This document shows, one piece after another, positions 38,301 through 45,521 of a DNA stretch of 64,000 bases. The notes under the pieces are model-generated. The model searched no databases. It saw only the letters and a list, made by a program, of their open reading frames with translations, and had not been told where the DNA came from. Positions within the stretch are counted from its first letter, which is position 1. Every line of letters starts with the position of its first letter. This DNA is from Methylobacterium sp. Leaf125 (GTDB taxonomy: Bacteria > Pseudomonadota > Alphaproteobacteria > Rhizobiales > Beijerinckiaceae), in NCBI RefSeq assembly GCF_001423085.1, contig NZ_LMNU01000002.1, positions 1-64,000 of the forward strand. Direction: 5' to 3'. The position numbers were made by a program, and so were the translations under genes.

Positions 38301-38947
38301 TCGATACGCTCGGCGCCGGCTTCCAGCTCGCCTCCCACGACCTCGACATCCGCGGCGCCGGCAACCTGCTCGGCGACGCCCAGTCCGGCCACATCAAGGA
38401 GGTCGGCTACGAGCTCTACCAGCAGATGCTGGAGGACGCGGTCACGGCCCTGAAGGCCGGCATCGACGAGCCGGTGGAGGAGGCTTGGTCGCCCACCATC
38501 GCGCTCGGCGCGCCGGTGACGATCCCGGAGGACTACGTCGAGGACCTCACCGTCCGCCTCGGCCTCTACCGCCGGCTCTCGACCCTGGAGAACGACGCCG
38601 AGATGGAGAGCTTCGGCGCCGAGCTCATCGACCGCTTCGGCTCGCTGCCGCCGGAGGTGGAGCAGCTCCTCAAGATCGTCACTATCAAGATCCTGTGCCG
38701 CGACACCAACGTGGAGAAGGTCGAGGCCGGCCCGAAGGGCGTCGTCGTCCACTTCCGCGACAAGGCCTTCGCCAACCCGCAGGGGCTCGTGGCCTACGTC
38801 GCCGAGCAGGCCTCCTTCGCCAAGGTGCGGCCGGACATGAGCATCGTCTTCATCCGCGAGCTCGACACGATCCCGGAGCGCCTGAAGGTGACGACGACGA
38901 TCCTGCGCAGCCTGTCCACGATCGCCCGGCGCAAGAAGGCGGCGTAG
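35351..38947 (+). CDS. mfd: Transcription-repair coupling factor Mfd
   Basis: A 1198-residue translocase that removes stalled RNA polymerase and recruits UvrA to transcribed-strand lesions. The ATG at 35351 is preferred to a GTG at 35333, although neither has a strong ribosome-binding site. A low-complexity PAKPQAKAPAP start is followed by UvrB-like domains (SVPAWDCQPYDRVSPNG), the RNA-polymerase interaction domain (LQPGDLVVHADHGIGRFVG), the RecG-like motor with Walker A GDVGFGKTE, DEEQHFGV, SATPIPRTLQLAM, STTIVESGLDIP and QLRGRVGRAKARAYA, and the C-terminal autoinhibitory domain. The length is typical. The stop codon lies inside the first unit of a 23-bp repeat. Confidence 0.96.
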   Translation: MAKPQPAKPQAKAPAPQTARFALPKSGALARALEALKRGDSPTLANVPEGFDAVVVADLARALSRDVEGPAVLVHVARDSGRSAAFVGALKFVAPEIETLSVPAWDCQPYDRVSPNGAIAAQRMTALSRLARSRSSEEQPRILCTTVNALIQRVPPREKIATETFSAAIGNVVPMDTVTAWVEANGFLRTGTVRDTGEYAVRGGILDLSPPGLPNPIRLDFFGDTLESIRAFDPETQRTIGQLRSLDLVPMSEVQLTTETIRRFRQGYVSNFGAATRDDRLYETISEGRRYAGLEHWMPLFYDHLDTLFDYVAGVPMVFDAQVDEAAGERLTLIRDYYDARAEAMKAPSPGVAPYKPLKPSALYLTPNEWRDRVAAASVARLSPFSMPESPDRATIDCEGRQGRSFAVERADEAASVFDAAVAHVKDLQGSGHHVILGSWSDGSRDRLCSVLADHGLKKPVAINTLAAVNALKRGTDIAVAVWGLESGFVVDRLAVISEGDILGDRLVRQKRKAKRPQDIILEVQALQPGDLVVHADHGIGRFVGLKTVTAAGAPHDCLEIQYAGGLLLLPVENIELLTRYGSEDAEVALDRLGGGAWQARKAKMKKRILEMAGQLIRIAAERFVRQAPRLHAPEGLYDEFAARFAFNETEDQANAIDAVLTDLNAGRPMDRLVCGDVGFGKTEVALRAAFAGALGGKQVAVVVPTTLLARQHYRTFAERFKGLPVEVAQMSRFVSTTEMKRVRDGLVAGTVDIVVGTHALLAKNVAFKDLGLIIVDEEQHFGVAHKERLKALQADVHVLTLSATPIPRTLQLAMTGVRELSIIATPPVDRLAVRTFVTPFDPLLIREALLRERYRGGQSFYVVPRIEDLAEVKRFLDQEMPETKVAVAHGQMAAGQLEDVMTAFYEGKFDVLLSTTIVESGLDIPTANTLIVHRADMFGLAQLYQLRGRVGRAKARAYALFTTPANRTLTVQAEKRLQVLQTLDTLGAGFQLASHDLDIRGAGNLLGDAQSGHIKEVGYELYQQMLEDAVTALKAGIDEPVEEAWSPTIALGAPVTIPEDYVEDLTVRLGLYRRLSTLENDAEMESFGAELIDRFGSLPPEVEQLLKIVTIKILCRDTNVEKVEAGPKGVVVHFRDKAFANPQGLVAYVAEQASFAKVRPDMSIVFIRELDTIPERLKVTTTILRSLSTIARRKKAA

Positions 38948-39019
38948 CCGGGGGGAAGCAGGCGGCGTAGCCCGGGGAAAGCAGGCGGCGTAGCCGGGGG
39001 GAAGCAGACGGCGTGAGGG
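38941..39019. repeat. 23-bp tandem repeat overlapping the mfd stop codon
   Basis: Three units start at 38941, 38964 and 38987, of the form GGCGTAGCCGGGGGGAAGCA plus three bases, with a fourth partial unit from 39010. Each unit contains the GCG-TAG of the mfd end, so extra copies of the stop context trail behind the gene. Confidence 0.9.
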
Positions 39020-39026
39020 CCGGAAC

Positions 39027-39061
39027 GCGAAAAGGGCGCGCCGCCGGCACGCCCTTTTCGC
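39027..39061. terminator. Terminator between mfd and the receiver-like gene
   Basis: A perfect 12-bp stem, GCGAAAAGGGCG with CGCCCTTTTCGC, closes an 11-base loop. It lies between converging genes and has A-rich and T-rich arm segments, so it may act in both directions. Confidence 0.8.
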
Positions 39062-39102
39062 AAGGAAGACAACAGGTCGGGACGGTCTCTTCGACCGCCC
39101 CC

Positions 39103-39453
39103 TCAGAGGTCCGGGTGGTTCAGCACATAGGGGCCGATCTGGCTCTGCAGGTCGATGCAGGCGCCGGACCGGCGGCCCATCGTCTCGTCGACGACGATCA
39201 CCGGGATGCCGGCCTGGCGCATCTGCTCGCGCAGGCGCTCGGAGAGCTGGGCATAGGCCGGATCGCGCCGGGACGAGGCCTGGAGCAGGATGGCGGCCGG
39301 GCGCGCGATGACCGCGAGCACGTCGTGCGCCGCCTCGAGCGAGGCGGTGACGCTGGCGTAGCCGAGCTCGGCGAGCTCGGCGGCGAGCGAATGATCGATG
39401 GCGCGATGACCATCGTCGACAACGAGAACTTGTTGCAGCGCACCCATGAGCAT
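39103..39453 (-). CDS. Degenerate receiver-domain protein
   Basis: A 116-residue single-domain protein with a response-regulator fold: VLVVDDGHRAIDHSLAAELA at the N-terminus gives the acidic pair, then alternating strands and helices to the end. The strand that should carry the phospho-acceptor Asp reads AAILLQASSR, so Asp is missing, and the conserved Lys near the C-terminus is not evident (VIVVDETMGRR). It therefore probably cannot be phosphorylated in the usual way. Start codons at 39453 or 39447 are possible. There is no kinase partner nearby. It converges on mfd. Confidence 0.7.
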   Translation of the reverse strand: MLMGALQQVLVVDDGHRAIDHSLAAELAELGYASVTASLEAAHDVLAVIARPAAILLQASSRRDPAYAQLSERLREQMRQAGIPVIVVDETMGRRSGACIDLQSQIGPYVLNHPDL

Positions 39454-39754
39454 CAGTGCTAGCCCATCCTTTGTCCCTTGGAAAGAGACCCGTGTGACAA
39501 CACACGTGAGGGCGGTTGGTTCGCCGGCCACGTTCCGGACGTGACCCTGCCGCCGACTCCCTGAGCGGCGGATGAACCGAACCGATGCGGCGCATCATTC
39601 GGTGGGGCTGGCACGCGCGGCCCGCGACCCAACCCGTTCCGGTGAATCGGCAATCCGGCTTTCGGCAGTGCACTCGCGGCGTGGCGGCGGGAGCGGCGGC
39701 CGATCGCCGGCGGGCCTCCCGCTCCCCCGGCCAGCCAGCCGGAAGCCGGGCGGT
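39454..39754. other. Intergenic region between the receiver-like and adenylate-forming genes
   Basis: About 300 bp, both flanking genes on the minus strand. An imperfect GC-rich inverted repeat, GGGAGCG...CGCTCCC at about 39688-39724, may terminate the upstream gene. I see nothing else. Confidence 0.35.
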
Positions 39755-41185
39755 TCAGGCGCGCCGGATGGCGAGGGTGCGGTCGTCCTCGACGCCGGCG
39801 GCGAAGGGCGAGGGCGCCCAGGCGTCGACCGTCTCGGGGATCAGGATATCGCGCTGCAGCGGCTCGGCGTGGCAGGCCCGGCCCCGGAAGGCGAGGTGGC
39901 CGTCCGGGTCCCGCCGCAGGGCCATGAGGGTCGAGAACAGGTGCGCGCGCTCGGGGTGGGTCAGCGCCAGGGCGACGTCGTTGGCCTCCCGGGCACCGGC
40001 CAGGAGGGCGGTCTCGTCGAAGGCGACCACGTCGATGACCGGGCGATGAGCCTCGGAGGCCAGGGTCCGCGGACCGAGGCGCCCCGGGGCGCGATGCGCG
40101 AGGACGATGGCCTCCAGCGTCCGCGGCAGGCGGCTGGCGGCGAGGTTTCGCTCCAGCGCCGCCGGTACGACGAGGCGGGTCGGCAGCGGCCGGCCGAGGG
40201 CGTCGGCAAAGCTGCGGGCCTCGAACACCGGGAGCGTCTCGAGGCCGGCACCCGCCACGAGGGCCGCCCCGAGGCCGGTCACGAGGCCGCGCAGGTCGCT
40301 CTGCGGCACCAGGCTGAGGATGCGGTCCCCGGGCTGGACCCGCGCGGTGACGAGGTAGACGGCGATGGCCGCCAGCAGGGCATCGCCGCTGCGGTGGACC
40401 GGATGGGCGGGATCGCCCGCGGTGAAGCTGATGAGGCCGCCGGGCCCGGGGACGAAGGGGCCGCCCGCATGGTCGAGGGCCATGGCGTCGAGGCTGATCA
40501 CGCCGTCCGGAACGTCCGGGCCGAAGGCGGCGAGGTAGCGCAGCCCGAAATACCGGACCGCGACCCGGCACAGGCGCTCGGCCAGGGCGAGGGGGCCGAA
40601 CCGGGTCTGGGTGATGACCGCCGGGAGGGCGGCCTGCTGCACGGCGGCGAGGAGCCCCTCCTCGTCGAGGCTCAGCGGCAGCAGGCACGGGATGTGGCCG
40701 GCAGCCTCCACGGCCAGGTAGGCGAGAAAGCTCTCGGAGCTGCCCGGGAGGGCGATGCCGATGCGGCTGCCGGGGGCCAGGCGCCAACTGCGCAGGCCGT
40801 TGGCGAGGCGGGCGACGATCTCGGCCGCCGCCGCGTAGGTCCAGGTGATGGCGGGCCGCCCGCTCCAGAGGGGCTTGTGCGGCGGATCGACGAAGGCGAC
40901 GCGCTGGGGATGGGCATGGGCCGTCCCCGCCAGAAGGGTGCAGAGGCGCTGCGCCCGGGGCGGAACCCGCACGCTGTCGGGCCCCTCGCCCGCAGGACTC
41001 CCCGGCGCGGCCCCGGACCCGACCAGGGCCGGACGGCCGGGTCCGGGCAGGGGCCCGCCGGCCACGCGGCGGCTGGCCTGGGATAGGGGAATTCCCGCCC
41101 GGACCGAGTCCAGGAGATGGGAGGCTTGGAACTGGGCTGCTTGCTGCGCCGGCACGTACGCTGACTCCCGCGACCCACCGTTCAT
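39755..41185 (-). CDS. Degenerate adenylate-forming (ANL superfamily) protein
   Basis: A 476-residue protein with the architecture of the large domain of acyl-CoA synthetases: ITWTYAAAAEIVARLANGLR, RIGIALPGSSESFLAYLAVEAAGHIPCLLP, and DRILSLVPQSDLRGLVTGLGAALVAGA. The ATP-binding loop expected as a Ser/Thr/Gly-rich TSGTTG-PK motif appears only as SFTAGDPAHPVHRSG, without the lysine. The C-terminal subdomain is also short (family members usually have about 520-600 residues). It may be catalytically inactive or have a changed substrate. The N-terminus is Ala/Pro-rich. A CtrA-type box lies 13 bp before the start. Confidence 0.72.
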   Translation of the reverse strand: MNGGSRESAYVPAQQAAQFQASHLLDSVRAGIPLSQASRRVAGGPLPGPGRPALVGSGAAPGSPAGEGPDSVRVPPRAQRLCTLLAGTAHAHPQRVAFVDPPHKPLWSGRPAITWTYAAAAEIVARLANGLRSWRLAPGSRIGIALPGSSESFLAYLAVEAAGHIPCLLPLSLDEEGLLAAVQQAALPAVITQTRFGPLALAERLCRVAVRYFGLRYLAAFGPDVPDGVISLDAMALDHAGGPFVPGPGGLISFTAGDPAHPVHRSGDALLAAIAVYLVTARVQPGDRILSLVPQSDLRGLVTGLGAALVAGAGLETLPVFEARSFADALGRPLPTRLVVPAALERNLAASRLPRTLEAIVLAHRAPGRLGPRTLASEAHRPVIDVVAFDETALLAGAREANDVALALTHPERAHLFSTLMALRRDPDGHLAFRGRACHAEPLQRDILIPETVDAWAPSPFAAGVEDDRTLAIRRA

Positions 41186-41197
41186 GAAGGTTTAGGG

Positions 41198-41212
41198 TTA
41201 AGCCCGCCTTAA
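41198..41212. promoter_or_regulatory. CtrA-type box TTAA-N7-TTAA
   Basis: TTAAGCCCGCCTTAA matches the full CtrA consensus spacing and is part of a larger inverted repeat, GGGTTAAG...CTTAACCC. It sits just upstream of the adenylate-forming gene (minus strand) and 400 bp from the IalB-like gene. At roughly 70% GC such a site should be very rare by chance. CtrA control is inferred from the motif alone. Confidence 0.55.
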
Positions 41213-41615
41213 CCCCGGCGCCGCCGCGGCCCGCCGGCCACGGCCGTGGTGTCATGTCTTCGCCGCATTCGGGGGGAAAGCAGGCCGCCCTGTCGTCGGG
41301 ACGGGACTGCGCCATCGATGGTGCGGTCCGCGGGTTGCCGCGCGGTGGCGGAGGGTCTCATCCGCTGCGCCGCTGCGATCCCGGTCCAGTCGTGGTCTCG
41401 GCCCAGGGGGATGTCGGCTTCGAAGCGATCTCGGTCGAAAGGTGCCTGTCCGGCGGGCCTGGTGCGATGAATGCGCCGGGCCAGGGCCGAACGGACGTCC
41501 GAACGCCCGAAGCGCCCTTGAAGTCCGAACCGTTCGATGCGAATCCGCGCCCCAGCTTCGAGGCGCATCCCGCGAGCCGAATCCGTTACGCCGTCATCTT
41601 AAGGGGTCAGAGCTG
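41213..41615. other. Upstream region of the IalB-like gene
   Basis: About 400 bp without a convincing gene on either strand; frames here are Arg/Pro-rich. The IalB-like gene has AAGGGG ten bases before its ATG. I could not place its promoter. Confidence 0.4.
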
Positions 41616-42410
41616 ATGTTCTTCGCCAACCGTCCCGCGCGCCCGCTGCGCGTCGCCGCGTTCCTCGCCCTGGCGGGCCTTACCGGAGTGACGGGGGTTG
41701 CCGGACCGGCTCTCGCGCAGGGAGGCAAGGGCAAGGCCGTGCCGGCCCCGACCGCCCCCGCGCCGACGGCCCCCCCGGCTGCCGCTCCCACCGGCGCGGC
41801 CCAGACGGGCCCGCAGATCGTCAACGTGAAATCCGATCCGGCCCAGACGGAATGGACCAAGGTCTGCGGCAAGGACCAGGCCAGCGGCACCGACGTCTGC
41901 TACACCACCCGTGACTTCGTCTCCGATCAGGGCCAGCCCGTGCTCGCGGTCGCCGTCTACGAGATGAAGAATGCCGCTCAGAAGCAGGAAGTGCGGGTGA
42001 TCCGCTACCTGCTGCCCCTCGGCCTGCTGCTGCAGCCGGGCATCCGCTTCACCATCGACGGCCAGCAGGGCACCGCCGGCAAGTTCGCCGTGTGCTTCCC
42101 CAACGGCTGCTTCGCCGAGGCCGGCAATGTCGGCCCCGAGCTCGTCACCGCGATGAAGAAGGGCACCACCCTCAACGTCAGCGTCCAGAACCAGACCCAG
42201 CGCGAGGTCACCTTCGCGGTGCCGATCACCGGCTTCGGCAAGGCCTTCGACGGCCCCGCCATCGATCCGAAGGTGCTGGAGGAGCAGCAGAAGAAGCTGC
42301 AGGCCGAGCTGGAGAAGCGCAGCGAGGACATGCGCAAGAAGCTCGAGCAGCAGAACGCCAACGGCGCGGCTCCGGCCGCCGGTGCGCCGGCCCCCGCGCC
42401 GAAGCCCTGA
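41616..42410 (+). CDS. Invasion-associated locus B (IalB) family protein
   Basis: A 264-residue exported protein. The signal peptide (about residues 1-35) ends in ALAQ. A Pro/Ala-rich linker follows, then the IalB core at about residues 65-210: EWTKVCGKDQASGTDVCYTTRDF, ALA-type strands, RYLLPLGLLLQPGIRFTIDG and KFAVCFPNGCFAEAG. Paired cysteines suggest disulphides. The C-terminal 60 residues form a Lys/Glu coiled coil (EEQQKKLQAELEKR) and a Pro/Ala tail. In Bartonella IalB affects erythrocyte entry; in free-living relatives the role is unknown, so the name only marks the family. Tandem hairpins end the transcript. Confidence 0.88.
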   Translation: MFFANRPARPLRVAAFLALAGLTGVTGVAGPALAQGGKGKAVPAPTAPAPTAPPAAAPTGAAQTGPQIVNVKSDPAQTEWTKVCGKDQASGTDVCYTTRDFVSDQGQPVLAVAVYEMKNAAQKQEVRVIRYLLPLGLLLQPGIRFTIDGQQGTAGKFAVCFPNGCFAEAGNVGPELVTAMKKGTTLNVSVQNQTQREVTFAVPITGFGKAFDGPAIDPKVLEEQQKKLQAELEKRSEDMRKKLEQQNANGAAPAAGAPAPAPKP

Positions 42411-42423
42411 GATCGCGACTCCC

Positions 42424-42489
42424 GCCGGCCGCTCGTGCGGCCGGCCTTCCGACGCAATGAGGCCGGGCGCGATGCCCGGCCTCATTGCG
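42424..42489. terminator. Tandem hairpins between the IalB-like gene and hspQ
   Basis: Hairpin one: GCCGGCCGC with GCGGCCGGC, loop TCGT (42424-42445). Hairpin two: a perfect 16-bp stem from CGCAATGAGGCCGGGC, loop GCGAT (42453-42489), followed by TTT. The genes converge here, so the second hairpin can serve both. Confidence 0.85.
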
Positions 42490-42532
42490 TTTCACGGGCC
42501 TGTCTCCCGGCGCCGATCGGCCCGGTGGGGTC

Positions 42533-42889
42533 TCAGTTGGCGTGGGCAGCCCCGCGCATCCGGTAGCTGCCATCGGCGCCGCGCTCGAACACCTCGGCGA
42601 TCCCGGTATGCCGGAGGGCCTCCCCGGAGGTGTCGGTCACGAGGTTCTGCTCGGACACGTAGGCCACGTATTCGCTCTCCGCATTCTCGGCGAGCAGATG
42701 GTAGAACGGCTGGTCCTTGCGTGGCCGGACCTCCTCGGGAATCGCCAGCCACCATTCCTCGGTGTTGTCGAACACCGGATCGATGTCGAAGACGATGCCG
42801 CGGAAGGGATAGATGCGGTGGCGCACGACGGCACCGAGGCCGAACTTGGCGGTTCTCATCACGGAATCAGCAGTGATCGTATCGGTCAT
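42533..42889 (-). CDS. hspQ: Heat shock protein HspQ (hemimethylated-DNA-binding YccV family)
   Basis: A 118-residue protein whose core RTAKFGLGAVVRHRIYPFRG, then VFDIDPVFDNTEEWW and the LAENAESEYVAYVSEQNL block, define the HspQ/YccV family. E. coli HspQ is a heat-inducible adaptor that specifies substrates for Lon, and an acetylation-sensitive regulator; older work reported binding to hemimethylated DNA. The ATG at 42889 gives a normal length plus ten extra N-terminal residues. It lies 77 bp behind the CoA-ester-lyase gene on the same strand. Confidence 0.92.
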   Translation of the reverse strand: MTDTITADSVMRTAKFGLGAVVRHRIYPFRGIVFDIDPVFDNTEEWWLAIPEEVRPRKDQPFYHLLAENAESEYVAYVSEQNLVTDTSGEALRHTGIAEVFERGADGSYRMRGAAHAN

Positions 42890-42966
42890 GCGACGGAAAA
42901 TAAGCGGCTCCGGGCCACTTGTCATCGGCGGAGCACCGCCGATGACGAAGGGGAGGCGAAAAACGC

Positions 42967-44019
42967 TCAGGCGAGACCGTAGGTCTTGGCGAGTTCCGGA
43001 TCCTTCTCGGCCACGAGCTTGGCGAGATCGACGATGACCTTGGCCTGCTTCCAGGTGGCATCGTCCTGCATCTTGCCGTCGAGCATCACCGCGCCGGTGC
43101 CGTCGGGCATCGCCTCGACGATCCGCACCGCGAAGGCGACCTCCGCCGGGTCGGGGGCGAAGACCCGCTTGGCGATGGCGACCTGATTCGGGTGCAGGGT
43201 CCAGGCCCCGGCGCACCCCATCAGGAAGGCGTTGCGGAACTGAGCCTCGCAGGCCTCTCCGTCGGAGAAGTCGCCGAAGGGGCCGTAGAAGGCCTTGAGA
43301 CCGTTGGCCATGCAGGCATCGACCATCTTGGCGATGGTGTAGTGCCAGAGGTCCTGCTGGGCGGAGGCTCGGGCGGCTCCGTCCTGGGTCGGATCGGCAA
43401 CGACCCGGTAATCCGGATGGCCGCCGCCGACCCGGGTGGTCTTCATGCCGCGGGAGGCCGCGAGGTCGGCGGGTCCGAGGCTCATGCCGTGCATGCGGGG
43501 CGAGGCGGAGGCGATGGCATCGACGTTGGCGACCCCCTCGGCGGTCTCCAGGATGGCGTGGACGAGGATCGGCTTGGTCACGCCGTGCCGGGCCTCGAGC
43601 TGAGCCAGCAACTGGTCGATGTAGTGGATGTCCCACGGCCCCTCGACCTTGGGCACCATCACGACGTCGAGCTTGTTCCCGACCTGGGAGACGATCTCGA
43701 ACAGGTCGTCGAGAATCCAGGGCGAGTTCAGGGCGTTGATCCGGGTCCAGAGGCCGGTGCCGGAGGCGGCGAAATCGGTGGCCTGGGCCATGGCCACGAA
43801 GCCCTTGCGGGCGGCCTCCTTCTGATCGATCGGCACCGCGTCCTCGAGGTTGCCCAGAACCACGTCGACGGTGGCGGCGAGCTCCGGCACGCGGGCCCGG
43901 ACCTTGTCGTTGTGGGGCGGAACGAAGTGGATCATCCGCTCCAGCTTGACGGGAAGCTCGCGGAAGGGCGCCGGTGCGCCGGTGGCGAGCGGCTGGAAGA
44001 AGCGGCGTGGCAGTTTCAT
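42967..44019 (-). CDS. Malyl-CoA lyase-like CoA ester lyase (CitE/Mcl family)
   Basis: A 350-residue TIM-barrel enzyme of the HpcH/HpaI–CitE superfamily. The Mg-binding acidic residues lie in [16 protein letters not shown] and [16 protein letters not shown]. The block [11 protein letters not shown] and the C-terminal [17 protein letters not shown] match malyl-CoA/beta-methylmalyl-CoA lyases, which cleave L-malyl-CoA to glyoxylate and acetyl-CoA in the serine cycle or handle beta-methylmalyl-CoA in the ethylmalonyl-CoA pathway. The N-terminus ([19 protein letters not shown]) is longer than in the usual serine-cycle enzyme, and none of the other serine-cycle genes is adjacent, so I read it as a paralogue with unproven substrate. 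Confidence 0.82.
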   Translation of the reverse strand: MKLPRRFFQPLATGAPAPFRELPVKLERMIHFVPPHNDKVRARVPELAATVDVVLGNLEDAVPIDQKEAARKGFVAMAQATDFAASGTGLWTRINALNSPWILDDLFEIVSQVGNKLDVVMVPKVEGPWDIHYIDQLLAQLEARHGVTKPILVHAILETAEGVANVDAIASASPRMHGMSLGPADLAASRGMKTTRVGGGHPDYRVVADPTQDGAARASAQQDLWHYTIAKMVDACMANGLKAFYGPFGDFSDGEACEAQFRNAFLMGCAGAWTLHPNQVAIAKRVFAPDPAEVAFAVRIVEAMPDGTGAVMLDGKMQDDATWKQAKVIVDLAKLVAEKDPELAKTYGLA

Positions 44020-44246
44020 GAGGGTTTCTGGCTCCCAGGAGTTTCTTTGTGTGAGATGCGTTTTTGTGTGTGAGATCGGCGTCCCGAACCAGCGGTTAGG
44101 GCAAGGTTGACCCTACCGTAAAGGTGCGCGGGCGCACGCACGCCGTTTGCCGTGCCGTCGCTGCGGGACAGGCGGTGGAACGCGCGTCTCCGGCTCACGT
44201 TCTCACGATCGAGGGGGGCACCTCACGGACTACGAAGGACGGACCC

Positions 44247-45521
44247 ATGTCCGGATCATCGACCCGGCGGACCGGCTTCCGCCATCCGGTGCTACTCGGG
44301 GCAGCCCTGATCGGGCTCAGCCTTCCGCAGACCGCGTTCGCCGCCGAGCGTACCAGGCCGGCCGCCGAGAAGCAGGTTTCGGCGGAGACGCCATCCGGGC
44401 GCGTGGCCTTCACGGCCGCGGAGGCCGCGACGGCGCGGCCGGACGGCCTGGCCGCAGGACTCCGCATTCCCGGCGACGATGCCGCCGCCTTCCGTACCCT
44501 CCTCGACGGGGCCTCGGCCGCCAGGCAGCCCTGGCTCGTTCTCTCGGGTGGAGGCGAGAACGGCGCCTACGCGGCCGGCCTGCTCAACGGCTGGAGCGAG
44601 GCCGGGACCCGGCCGGATTTCGGCGTCATCACGGGCGTGAGCACCGGCGCGATGATCGCACCCTTCGCCTTCATCGGCGCCGCCGGCGACGCGGCCCTGC
44701 GCCAGAACTACACCGAGATCTCCGCCGCGGACGTGTTCGAGTTCGGCGGCACGAACGAGGCCCTCACCGATACCTGGCCCCTCAAGCGCAGGATCGACCG
44801 GGCGGTGACCCCGGCCCTGCTGAAGGCGGTGGCCGCGGAGCACGCCAAGGGCCGCCGGCTCCTGGTGGCGACCACGGCGGTGGATGGCGAGCGGCCGGTC
44901 CTGTGGGACATGGGCGCCATCGCGCAGACCGGGGGCCCGAAGGCGCTGGCGCTGTTCCGGTCGGTGATCCTGGCCTCCTCGGCCGTGCCCGGCGTGTTCC
45001 CGCCGGTGATGATCGACGCGGTGGCGGGCGACGGCAGGCACTTCCAGGAGATGCACGACGACGGCGGCACCACCGCGCCGTACTACCTCGCTCCGGAATC
45101 GATGCTCCTGGCGAAGGATCCGGCGCCCCTGCCGACGCCTCGGGTCTACCTCGTCGTCAACAACAGCCTGGCGCCCGACTTTCAGATGGCGTCGCGCACC
45201 ACCTTGAGCGTGCTCGGCCGCTCGATGTCGGCGGCGATCAAGGCGCAGACCCGGGCCGCGCTCGCCCTCAGCCAGGGCTTTGCCCGGCGCACCGGCCTCG
45301 ACCTTCAGGTCGCCCAGATCGACGGGCGCTTCGGGAAAACCTCTGCTGCGCCGTTCGATCAGGCGTATATGAAGGCCCTGTTCGCCCACGGCGTCGCCCT
45401 GGGCAAGGCTGGCACCGCCTTCCAGGACGGCGCGACGGACCCGGCGGCGGAGATCGCCACCGGCTCGGTCGACCGCAGGGCGGCGCAGGAGAAGCCGGTC
45501 CGGAGCGTGGCCGGGCGCTGA
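44247..45521 (+). CDS. Patatin-like phospholipase, exported
   Basis: A 424-residue lipid hydrolase. The ATG at 44247 follows GAAGGACGG and gives a signal peptide ending near AFAAE; an upstream in-frame start at 44124 is less likely. The catalytic Ser-Asp dyad is visible: the oxyanion loop SGGGENGAYAAG, nucleophile in GVSTGAM (GxSxG), and the Asp in DDGGTTAP. The C-terminal part contains helical repeats and a less conserved tail. The export signal suggests action on envelope lipids or outside the cell. It ends base-to-base against the convergent hydroxylase gene. Confidence 0.88.
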   Translation: MSGSSTRRTGFRHPVLLGAALIGLSLPQTAFAAERTRPAAEKQVSAETPSGRVAFTAAEAATARPDGLAAGLRIPGDDAAAFRTLLDGASAARQPWLVLSGGGENGAYAAGLLNGWSEAGTRPDFGVITGVSTGAMIAPFAFIGAAGDAALRQNYTEISAADVFEFGGTNEALTDTWPLKRRIDRAVTPALLKAVAAEHAKGRRLLVATTAVDGERPVLWDMGAIAQTGGPKALALFRSVILASSAVPGVFPPVMIDAVAGDGRHFQEMHDDGGTTAPYYLAPESMLLAKDPAPLPTPRVYLVVNNSLAPDFQMASRTTLSVLGRSMSAAIKAQTRAALALSQGFARRTGLDLQVAQIDGRFGKTSAAPFDQAYMKALFAHGVALGKAGTAFQDGATDPAAEIATGSVDRRAAQEKPVRSVAGR

